This document shows positions 7,322 through 13,409 of a DNA stretch of 19,066 nt, in pieces. The notes under the pieces were generated by a model. The model ran no database searches and had not been told where the DNA came from. It saw only the letters and a program-made list of their open reading frames with translations. Within the stretch, counting starts at the first letter, position 1, and each line of letters starts with the position of its first letter. The stretch covers positions 1 through 19,066 of the forward strand of contig NZ_CASDOY010000040.1 of NCBI RefSeq assembly GCF_949282365.1, written 5' to 3'. Made by a program: the position numbers and the translations under genes. The stretch is from an uncultured Desulfovibrio sp. (GTDB taxonomy: Bacteria; Desulfobacterota; Desulfovibrionia; Desulfovibrionales; Desulfovibrionaceae).

Positions 7322-7364
7322 TGCCCGTTGCGACGAAGGAAGCTACGGGCATCGACAGCAAGGC
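7322..7364. repeat. 43-bp direct repeat, copy 2
   Basis: This is an exact second copy of 7254-7296. Its AAGGAAGC can alternatively pair with GCTTCCTT at 7370-7377, so the two possible folds compete. It ends 42 nt from the stop codon of the convergent PFKFB-type gene. Confidence 0.85.
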
Positions 7365-7406
7365 AAAGGGCTTCCTTCCCCCGCAAAACGAAACGCCGTC
7401 CTGGGC

Positions 7407-8609
7407 CTAATAGTGGATGCGCTCGATGAGCTTGCGCCGGGGCGTGAGCGAGATGTGGTAATACTGGTTCTGGGGCACGTTGATGTAGGGGATGTCCTCC
7501 TCCCGCTGGCGCAGGATCAGGGAGAGGATGACCCGGTTGATGGCCTGGTGCCCGATCAGCATCACGGGCAGTTCCCCGGCCAGGAACAGGGCCCGCCGCA
7601 GGCCGCGCCGCACGCGCTCGCGCAGCATGGCGTAGCTTTCGCCGTGCGGGTAGGCGTAGTGGTACTTGTCCGCGTTGCGCCCCGCCGTGACCTCCGGCAT
7701 GGTCTCGCGTATCTCGCTGTAGCACATGCCTTCGCAGTCCCCGGCCCAGATCTCGTCGAATTCCTTGAGGGCCATCACATGGGTATCGTGCCGCCCGTGC
7801 AGCAGGGGCGCCGCCGTCTCGTGCGAGCGCATGCGCGTGGAGGTGAAGACCCAGTCCAGTTTCTGCCCGCGCAGGTGCATGGCCAGGGCCTCCGCCTGCA
7901 TGCGGCCCTTGGCCGTCAGGGGCGGATCGCCGCCGATGCGGCCCTGCAGGTTGAATTCCGTCTGGCCGTGCCGGGCCAGGTAGAGGCTCTCCACCCACCA
8001 GCTGACCACGATCTCGCGGATGGCCGGATAATAGGGCGAACTTTCGCAGGGCCGTTCCGCCAGGATGCGGTTGGCCATGGTGTCCACGCACAGCCAGTAC
8101 TGCTCCGCGCCCACCGGCTCATAGATGGATTCATAATAGCCGATGCGCGTGGTGAAGCTCTCCAGGGCCTCATCCTCGGTATAGCCGGCGTATTCCGGCA
8201 GCTTGGTCTTGTTGCGGATGCAGGCGTTGAGCAGGACCGGGTCCTCGTTGACGCATTGCAGGAAGAGCACGGGATGGTCCGTGAAGACGCTTTCCACAAA
8301 GGCCCGCCGCTCCCGGCTGACATTGGTGGCGTCCAGGATGGCCACGTCGCCTTCCTTCTCCAGCCAGTCCCGGGCCCGGATCAGGTTCCTGTGGCAGATC
8401 TCCTCGCGTATCCGGCGCCCCTCCGCATTGTCCGGCGAATAGAACTCCGGCAGGGTGGATTCCGCCCCCAGCAGCTCGCGGCGGATGTCGCCGTTGTTGA
8501 AGATGGCCGCCCGGAAACCGTCGGCCGCCAGACCGCCGCAGATGCGCCGCGCCAGACGGGATTTGCCCCGTGCGGGCAGGCCCACCATGACAAGATAGAG
8601 CTTGTGCAT
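7407..8609 (-). CDS. PFKFB-type bifunctional 6-phosphofructo-2-kinase / fructose-2,6-bisphosphatase-like protein
   Basis: This 400-residue protein has the domain order of the animal PFKFB enzymes, which make and break fructose 2,6-bisphosphate. The N-terminal kinase domain has the Walker A GLPARGKS (10-17), the PDN motif (59-61) and LDATNVSRERR (92-102). The C-terminal histidine-phosphatase domain has ARHGQTEFNLQGRIGGD (212-228, catalytic His214), the acid/base Glu286 in DEIWAG, YPHGESY (320-326) and His354 in GHQA. Match to the mammalian family is close over both halves, but the eukaryotic N- and C-terminal regulatory tails are absent. The start at 8609 has AGGAG 5 nt upstream. It lies 58 nt after the secreted HdeA-like gene on the same strand with no terminator between. 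Fructose 2,6-bisphosphate is not an established bacterial regulator, so the real substrate may differ. Confidence 0.9.
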   Translation of the reverse strand: MHKLYLVMVGLPARGKSRLARRICGGLAADGFRAAIFNNGDIRRELLGAESTLPEFYSPDNAEGRRIREEICHRNLIRARDWLEKEGDVAILDATNVSRERRAFVESVFTDHPVLFLQCVNEDPVLLNACIRNKTKLPEYAGYTEDEALESFTTRIGYYESIYEPVGAEQYWLCVDTMANRILAERPCESSPYYPAIREIVVSWWVESLYLARHGQTEFNLQGRIGGDPPLTAKGRMQAEALAMHLRGQKLDWVFTSTRMRSHETAAPLLHGRHDTHVMALKEFDEIWAGDCEGMCYSEIRETMPEVTAGRNADKYHYAYPHGESYAMLRERVRRGLRRALFLAGELPVMLIGHQAINRVILSLILRQREEDIPYINVPQNQYYHISLTPRRKLIERIHY

Positions 8610-8667
8610 GTGACTCCTGTGGATCGTCGGTCGGTTAGGGGTGAAGGGCGCGTCCCGGCGCTCCCCG

Positions 8668-9357
8668 TCAGCGGGAGGCGGGCTTGTCCTGCGGGGCGGC
8701 CAGCTGGCCCAGGGCCGCCTTCAGGCTCCTGCCCGGATGCTTGCCGCACCAGGTCTGCAGCTGCTCGCTCTGCGCCGCCATGCGGCCCAGTTCCAGCGGC
8801 AGATAGGCGCGCCCCTGGGCGTGGGCCTGATAGCCGTCCCACCAGAGCACCAGCGGCAGCCAGTTTTCGCCCTGGGCCAGATAGTCCCGGCAGGGCCGGG
8901 ACAGCTTCTGCCGCGGCAGGCTTTCCCGCACCGTCTGCCAGCGGTCCGCCAGCAGGGCCGCCGGGTCCGCGGCACAGGCGTCGCGCAGGCGCAGCGGCAG
9001 CACCGAGGTCCACTGCCCGCCCTCCTGCCAGAGCCGGAAGGGCACATCGTCCTTGCCGCTGCGGGCCGCCACATAACCGTCCAGCCATTCCAGCGGCACG
9101 GACAGGTGCAGGCCCGCGGCCGTCTTTTTCCTGTCCGCCACCTGCTCGGCCAGCGGCCGGCAGATCAGGGCCCCCACGCGCAGGCCCGTGTCGTCCGGGC
9201 TCGCGCTGTCCGGGAAATACTGGCCGGGCTGGGCCTGCTGCACCGTGATGGTCATGGGCGTCACCGTCGGGGCCTGCTCCGCCCGGGCCTGCGGCGGACA
9301 GCACGACAGGGCCAGCAGACAGAGCGCGCAGAGCAGACATGATAACGTGTCAGGCAT
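8668..9357 (-). CDS. Secreted protein with two HdeA-like repeats
   Basis: A 229-residue protein of no firmly recognised family. The first ~26 residues are a Sec signal peptide with a hydrophobic core and an ARA cleavage site before EQ. The mature part looks like an internal duplication. Half one has Cys66, WLDGY (91-95) and Cys128 followed by DPAAL. Half two has Cys156 in CRDYL, WWDGY (172-176) and Cys204 followed by HPGRSL. The spacing Cys - hydrophobic W-x-DGY - Cys - x-P - small helix resembles HdeA/HdeB-type acid-stress periplasmic chaperones and related Rap1a-like proteins, in which the two Cys form a disulfide. The ATG at 9357 is chosen because AGGAG lies 7 nt upstream and the signal peptide starts there; an ATG at 9384 is less likely. 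It probably leads a two-gene unit with the PFKFB-type gene. Confidence 0.75.
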   Translation of the reverse strand: MPDTLSCLLCALCLLALSCCPPQARAEQAPTVTPMTITVQQAQPGQYFPDSASPDDTGLRVGALICRPLAEQVADRKKTAAGLHLSVPLEWLDGYVAARSGKDDVPFRLWQEGGQWTSVLPLRLRDACAADPAALLADRWQTVRESLPRQKLSRPCRDYLAQGENWLPLVLWWDGYQAHAQGRAYLPLELGRMAAQSEQLQTWCGKHPGRSLKAALGQLAAPQDKPASR

Positions 9358-9374
9358 GATTTTTCTCCTGGCGC

Positions 9375-9404
9375 AGGATAGCATCGCCGACGCGGCCTGT
9401 GCAA
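9375..9404 (-). promoter_or_regulatory. Possible promoter of the HdeA-like/PFKFB unit
   Basis: On the minus strand, TTGCAC (9404-9399), an 18-nt spacer, then TATCCT (9380-9375). Each element matches consensus at four of six positions. The start codon at 9357 is about 17 nt past the -10, giving a very short leader that still holds the AGGAG site. Confidence 0.4.
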
Positions 9405-9568
9405 TACGCTGCGGGAGGGATGGCGGGGAAGGGGGCGCAGATGCGCGTGAAGGCGGGGAGGCGGGCAGGACAGACGGGCGGGATGCCCGGGGCGGGATGT
9501 CTGCCCCTGAAGCGGCGACGGGCCCGGGACGCGGACCGGGGAAAGTTTTTTGCAGGGAGGAACAACAC

Positions 9569-9611
9569 GCGCGGGCGGGGGACGTTGGTGGACCAGGTCC
9601 CCCGCCCGCGC
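9569..9611 (-). terminator. tyrS terminator hairpin
   Basis: A perfect 15-bp stem (9569-9583 with 9597-9611; GC-rich, ending GGAC/GTCC) surrounds a 13-nt loop, 27 nt past the tyrS stop. A T-run precedes the stem on the minus strand and only a mixed GTGTTGTT follows it. The same hairpin on the plus strand would be followed by A residues. Confidence 0.6.
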
Positions 9612-9638
9612 AAAAAAGCCGTCAGGAACAGCGCCGGG

Positions 9639-10838
9639 CTAGGCCGTGACGGTCAGGCGCAGGAAGCGCTTTTTGCCCAGCTTGATGACGTATTCGCCGG
9701 CGGCCAGGGGCGACAGGGCGTCGTCGCAGCGCTGGCCGTCCACGGACAGGGCGCCTTCCTTGATCAGGCGTTTGGCTTCGCCGCGGCTCTTGACCAGACC
9801 GGCGGCCTCGAGGAAGGCGGGCGGGGTGCTGTCGTCGCCCTGGGCGCAGGTGTGGCTGGGGGCGTCGTCCGGCACGCCGCCGCTGGCGAAGACGGCATTG
9901 AAGCCCTGGCGGGCCTCGTCGGCGTCCTTTTCGCTGTGGTAGCGGCTGACCATCTCGTGGGCCAGCATCTCCTTGGCGGCCTTGGGATGCACGCGGCCCT
10001 GGGCCACGTCTTCCTTAAGGGCGGCGATGTCTTCCAGGGACCTGGAGGACAGCAGCTCGTAGTAGCGCCACATGAGATCGTCGGAAATGGCCATGACCTT
10101 GCCGAAGATCTCGGAGGGCGCTTCGTCGATGCCGATGTAATTGCCGTAGGACTTGGACATCTTGCGCACGCCGTCCAGGCCTTCCAGCAGGGGCATGGTC
10201 AGGATGCACTGGCTTTCCATGCCGTAATGGGCCTGCAGGTTGCGGCCCACCAGCAGGTTGAACTTCTGGTCGGTGCCGCCCATCTCCACGTCGGCCTTGA
10301 GGGCCACGGAGTCATAGCCCTGGCAGAGGGGATAGATGAATTCGTGGATGGAGATGGGGCGCTGCTCGCGGAAACGCTTTTCGAAGTCGTCGCGTTCCAT
10401 CATGCGGGCCACGGTATAGCTGGAGGCCAGGCGGATGAAGTCCGAGGCGTCCATCTTGCCCAGCCAGCGGGAGTTGAATTCCACGATGGTCTTTTCGGGA
10501 TCGAGGATCTTGAAGACCTGCTTCTTGTAGGTCTCGGCATTGGCGATGACCTGTTCCTCGGTCAGGGGCGGACGGGTCTCGGAACGGCCGGAGGGGTCGC
10601 CGATGCGGCCGGTGAAGTCGCCGATCAGGAAGATGATCTGATGCCCCAGCTCCTGGAAATGGCGCATCTTGTGCATGACCACGGTGTGGCCCAGATGCAG
10701 GTCGGGAGCGGTGGGGTCGAAGCCCACCTTCACGCGCAGGGGCGTGCCGCGTTCCAGTTTTTTGCGCAGTTCCTTCTCGTCAATCAGTTCCGCCACGCCG
10801 CGCTTGATCACGGCCATCTGGCGATCAATATCCATCAT
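9639..10838 (-). CDS. tyrS: Tyrosyl-tRNA synthetase
   Basis: TyrS activates tyrosine with ATP and charges tRNA-Tyr in the cytoplasm. This 399-residue class I synthetase has the HIGH-type motif HLGH (48-51) in FDPTAPDLHLGH, the tyrosine-site region SIHEFIYPLCQGYD (163-176), ADVEMGGTDQKFN (182-194) and KMSKS (226-230). It ends in an S4 RNA-binding domain (about 340-399; GLVKSRGEAKRLIKEGALSVDG). The HLGH/KMSKS form and ~400-residue length fit the TyrS subgroup often called TyrZ-like. The start at 10838 is set by AAGGA 8 nt upstream; upstream codons in the same frame lie at or before the promoter start site and are not real. It is monocistronic by appearance: its own promoter precedes it and a 15-bp hairpin follows. 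Confidence 0.97.
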   Translation of the reverse strand: MMDIDRQMAVIKRGVAELIDEKELRKKLERGTPLRVKVGFDPTAPDLHLGHTVVMHKMRHFQELGHQIIFLIGDFTGRIGDPSGRSETRPPLTEEQVIANAETYKKQVFKILDPEKTIVEFNSRWLGKMDASDFIRLASSYTVARMMERDDFEKRFREQRPISIHEFIYPLCQGYDSVALKADVEMGGTDQKFNLLVGRNLQAHYGMESQCILTMPLLEGLDGVRKMSKSYGNYIGIDEAPSEIFGKVMAISDDLMWRYYELLSSRSLEDIAALKEDVAQGRVHPKAAKEMLAHEMVSRYHSEKDADEARQGFNAVFASGGVPDDAPSHTCAQGDDSTPPAFLEAAGLVKSRGEAKRLIKEGALSVDGQRCDDALSPLAAGEYVIKLGKKRFLRLTVTA

Positions 10839-10885
10839 CGAACTTGTCCTTGCGTGAGTTGACCCGTTACGGGCGATATCCCGAC

Positions 10886-10914
10886 AAAATACCTTGTGCA
10901 AGCGGGGGTGTCAA
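10886..10914 (-). promoter_or_regulatory. Sigma-70-type promoter of tyrS
   Basis: TTGACA (10914-10909), a 17-nt spacer and TATTTT (10891-10886) on the minus strand. The predicted leader of about 40 nt contains the small dyad CCCGTAACGGG (10863-10873) and the AAGGA ribosome site. Confidence 0.75.
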
Positions 10915-11172
10915 TGCGCGCCGCGCGTCGGAGGGGCCAGGACGGCCCGCGCCGGAGGCGACGCAGGGGCAGGTGGATGGAGGGCTGCCCCTGCGGGCTG
11001 CGGGCTGGACGGCGATGAGGCGATTTATCACGCACAAATGGGGGGCTGCCCCTGCGGGCTGGACGGGCGACCAGGCGTGGGAGCGTGCCGTCTCCGGCGC
11101 GCGGGACGGGACGCAGATGGAGGAAGAAGGCGGACGGACGGGTGTCCGGCAGCGCGCGGGCGCACGGACGCG
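10915..11172. other. Spacer upstream of the tyrS promoter
   Basis: No gene is recognisable between the tyrS promoter and the terminator of the next gene. The 19-bp sequence GGGCTGCCCCTGCGGGCTG occurs twice (10982-11000 and 11043-11061), each followed shortly by ggacgg. A short A/T-richer patch (gatttatcacgcacaaat) lies between the copies. Confidence 0.6.
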
Positions 11173-11203
11173 AAAAAGGCGCCGGCGGTTGCCCGCCGGC
11201 GCC
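11173..11203 (-). terminator. Intrinsic terminator of the TauE/SafE-partner operon
   Basis: On the minus strand, a perfect 11-bp stem GGCGCCGGCGG/CCGCCGGCGCC with a 4-nt loop is followed directly by TTTTT. It lies 35 nt past the partner-gene stop. Confidence 0.9.
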
Positions 11204-11238
11204 TGACGTTGCCCTGCCTGGAAAGGCCAGACCGGGAA

Positions 11239-11967
11239 CTAGCCTTCCTGCTTGACCTTGGACTTGGTCATGGCAAGGCCAACGCCCTCAAACAGCTCGA
11301 AGATGGCGAAGCCATACCAGAGCGTGTAGATGACGTAGAAGATCAGCATGCCGCTCATGAGCCAGATGTGATCCGACACCTTCACGGGTTCCACGCTGTA
11401 GAAGTTGTTGCCGGGTTCCACGGCGCGGCGCAGGACCTGGTCGACGACCTGGGCTTCGGGGATCAGGCGCTGCTTCTGCAGTTCCTTGATGGAGGGGCTC
11501 AGCACGTACCACCAGGCCGCGGCGGCCTTGAGGGCGTGGGTGCCGTCGTAACGGGCGGACACGGTGTCCGCGTCGTTGTGGTACAGGCTGTCGGCATCAT
11601 TGGTGGCGGCGCCCAGCATGGCGGCCAGGTTGCCTTCGTAGGTGACCTTGGCGCCGTCGGCGCTGGCGGTCATGCCGGCCTTGGTCAGCACCAGCACGGC
11701 GGTCTCGGCCAGTTCGGCCTTTTTCATGGTCACGGTGACCTTGACGTTGACCTTTTCCACCTTCTTCACGCTTTCACGCACGCTGGGGATGAAGTAGGAG
11801 GAACCCTTGGACAGTTCGTTGAACACGTTGTCGGCGTACTGCAGGCCGGTCAGGTGGTTGCCCTTTTCGTCGCGCATGACGGGGGTGAGCAGCACACAGA
11901 ACAGCACCAGGAACGAGATCAGCAGGATGGAACCCCGGATGAAGGGGCCTTTTTCATGAATAAGCAT
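11239..11967 (-). CDS. Two-TM membrane protein paired with the TauE/SafE exporter
   Basis: A 242-residue protein of a family I cannot name. One transmembrane helix spans about residues 11-30 and a second about 201-225. Between them is a ~170-residue soluble domain, probably periplasmic given the basic N-terminus (HEKGPFIRG), with alternating-strand text (VEKVNVKVTVTMKKAELAE), an Asp/Ala-rich part and AAAAWWYVLSPSIKEL. The C-terminal tail is short and basic. The start at 11967 has GGAGG 7 nt upstream, inside the end of the exporter gene, and the two genes are 2 nt apart, so they are co-transcribed and translationally coupled. An intrinsic terminator follows. The pairing suggests an accessory subunit or sensor for the exporter; that role is inferred from position only. 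Confidence 0.8.
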   Translation of the reverse strand: MLIHEKGPFIRGSILLISFLVLFCVLLTPVMRDEKGNHLTGLQYADNVFNELSKGSSYFIPSVRESVKKVEKVNVKVTVTMKKAELAETAVLVLTKAGMTASADGAKVTYEGNLAAMLGAATNDADSLYHNDADTVSARYDGTHALKAAAAWWYVLSPSIKELQKQRLIPEAQVVDQVLRRAVEPGNNFYSVEPVKVSDHIWLMSGMLIFYVIYTLWYGFAIFELFEGVGLAMTKSKVKQEG

Positions 11968-11969
11968 AA

Positions 11970-13232
11970 TTAGGCCTCCCCTCTGAGCTTGCCGAGATTA
12001 AGGAAGAACTTGCTGAAGACCCAGAGGCCGAAGAAGGCGACGACCACCCAGAAGATCACGTTGCCCACTTCTTCGATGATGTTCACCACGGACATGGACC
12101 AGTCGAGATATTCCATTTCGACCAGCTTCTTGGGCAGGGTGGCGGCGCGGTTGATGAAACCGGAAATGATGGACACGGCGTAGAAACCGCGGATGTGCAC
12201 GCCCTTGACGACCTTGGTGGTCAGAGCGCCCACCTGGATGCCCAGCAGGGAGCCCAGCAGCATGCCCACGGCCAGGGTGTAGAACACATAGCCGTAGATG
12301 GCGTACTGGCCCACGGAGGCCAGACCGGCGGTGAAGATGATCTGCAGGATGTCGGTGCCCACGGTGGTCATGGAGGACACGCCGAAGATGTACACGAACA
12401 TGGGGAAGGTCACGAAGCCGCCGCCCACGCCCATGATGGCGGCCAGCATGCCCACGACCACGCCGCCGGCGGCGACGATCCAGCCGGAGATGCGGCGGCC
12501 GCCGGGGACCAGGTCTTCGTCAAAGGTGATCATGGGGGGCACGGTCAGGCTCTGCAGCTTGACGGAAAGGCCGGTCATGTTGGCCGTACCGCCGTGCGCG
12601 TCGCCGCTGTCGGCCTGGGAGCCGCGGGTGGCTTTCAGGAAGTCGAACAGGGCGTAGAAGCCCAGGAAGCCCAGCAGCACGGCATAGATGGTGCTGATGA
12701 ACATCTCGGACAGCAGCGGGTCGGCATTGTACAGGCCCTTGTTGATGGCGCCGCCCACGAAGGTGCCCGCACCGGAGCCCACGAGGAACGCGATGGCCAG
12801 CTTGACGGACACGTTGCCCAGCTTTTTGTGGACCGTGGTGCCCATGATGGCCTTGGCGAAGATGTGGAACAGGTCCGTACCGACGGCCAGGATGCCCTTG
12901 ACGCCCGCGGCCATCAGGGCCGGGGTGATGATGAAGCCGCCACCGGCGCCGATACAGCCGGTGATGAGGCCGGCCGCCAGACCGACGGCGATGGAGGCCA
13001 GGAAAATGGTGGTGGTGTAGAAGGCCGGCGCATACGCGCTTTTGCCGCCCAGCATCTCGTGGGCTTCATAGGCTTCGGCACCGCACACAAGCAGGATGGG
13101 CGCGGCCAGGGCCAGCAGGAACAGCATCTTCTTGCGGTTCTTGATGATGGAAGTGGAGACTTCCAGGTCCCATTTGGCATACGCCTGAGAGCTGCTTAAC
13201 AGAAATTGGTACAATGATCTGCCAAAACTCAT
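11970..13232 (-). CDS. TauE/SafE-family sulfite/organosulfur exporter-like permease
   Basis: A 420-residue inner-membrane protein with the duplicated signature of the TauE/SafE family (former DUF81): GLITGCIGAGGGFIITPAL followed by VGTDLF (88-121), and GMLAAIMGVGGGFVTFPMF followed by VGTDILQI (261-298). A first helix lies at about 36-52. The two halves are separated by a ~45-residue soluble linker (about 201-245). It is longer than the ~250-300 residues usual in the family, with an extra N-terminal segment and this linker. The family moves sulfite, sulfoacetate or other small anions; in a sulfate reducer a sulfur oxyanion is plausible but unproven. The ATG at 13232 has GGGAGGAG just upstream and sits about 20 nt after the start site predicted from the sigma-54 element. 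An upstream in-frame ATG at 13274 falls within that promoter and is rejected. Confidence 0.9.
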   Translation of the reverse strand: MSFGRSLYQFLLSSSQAYAKWDLEVSTSIIKNRKKMLFLLALAAPILLVCGAEAYEAHEMLGGKSAYAPAFYTTTIFLASIAVGLAAGLITGCIGAGGGFIITPALMAAGVKGILAVGTDLFHIFAKAIMGTTVHKKLGNVSVKLAIAFLVGSGAGTFVGGAINKGLYNADPLLSEMFISTIYAVLLGFLGFYALFDFLKATRGSQADSGDAHGGTANMTGLSVKLQSLTVPPMITFDEDLVPGGRRISGWIVAAGGVVVGMLAAIMGVGGGFVTFPMFVYIFGVSSMTTVGTDILQIIFTAGLASVGQYAIYGYVFYTLAVGMLLGSLLGIQVGALTTKVVKGVHIRGFYAVSIISGFINRAATLPKKLVEMEYLDWSMSVVNIIEEVGNVIFWVVVAFFGLWVFSKFFLNLGKLRGEA

Positions 13233-13262
13233 AACTCCTCCCGGTAAGTTTGTCGCTTGGGC

Positions 13263-13278
13263 AGCAAAAAACATGCCA
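13263..13278 (-). promoter_or_regulatory. Sigma-54 (-24/-12) promoter of the TauE/SafE operon
   Basis: On the minus strand the sequence is TGGCATG-TTTT-TTGCT, matching the consensus TGGCAYR-N4-TTGCW at every defined position. It places transcription start near 13252, about 20 nt upstream of the exporter ATG, leaving just enough room for its GGGAGGAG site. This implies control by RpoN and an enhancer-binding protein. Confidence 0.8.
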
Positions 13279-13299
13279 TTTGTGCAAAAAATCCCAATC

Positions 13300-13326
13300 G
13301 CAGGCTAACCTGCTGAAACGACAAAC
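13300..13326. promoter_or_regulatory. Palindromes upstream of the sigma-54 site
   Basis: GCAGG-CTAA-CCTGC (13300-13313) is a perfect dyad about 50-60 nt upstream of the predicted start. CGACAAAC (13319-13326) next to it is complementary to GTTTGTCG at 13248-13255 near the start site. These may be activator sites or chance; the short distance to the preceding terminator leaves little other room for an enhancer. Confidence 0.4.
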
Positions 13327-13332
13327 TATCGG

Positions 13333-13374
13333 AAAAAGAAAAACAGCCCGCTCCCGGCAGGGGGAGCAGGCTGT
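13333..13374 (-). terminator. Strong intrinsic terminator of the YkgJ-family gene
   Basis: On the minus strand, ACAGCC-t-GCTCCC pairs with GGGAGC-g-GGCTGT (one mismatch) around a short loop, followed by TTTTTCTTTTT. It begins 36 nt past the stop codon and insulates the sigma-54 promoter from upstream read-through. Confidence 0.92.
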
Positions 13375-13409
13375 CATGTGTCAGCTTTTTTTACAGTTGC
13401 AAAAAAAAC

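Larger units (their letters stand above)
6969..7406. other. Repeat-rich spacer between marR and the PFKFB-type gene
   Basis: No protein gene is recognisable in these ~440 nt between convergent genes. It holds three successive pairs of direct repeats: a ~15-bp pair at 6992-7006 and 7010-7025 (one base longer in the second copy), a 16-bp pair at 7070-7085 and 7116-7131, and a 43-bp pair at 7254-7296 and 7322-7364. A long hairpin lies at 7015-7054. Confidence 0.7.

Noticed and set aside
7254..7364. Two-repeat CRISPR mini-array
   Set aside because: Only two units, no cas genes nearby, a 43-bp unit with a 25-bp gap is atypical, and other direct duplications of different sequence lie in the same spacer.
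9300..9357. Lipoprotein signal in the HdeA-like protein (LALSCC)
   Set aside because: Residues before the Cys do not fit the lipobox (Leu at -2, Ser at -1), and a good signal peptidase I site (ARA) follows.
9399..10862. 487-codon frame opposite tyrS
   Set aside because: TyrS motifs on the minus strand are unambiguous; the antisense frame has no domain.
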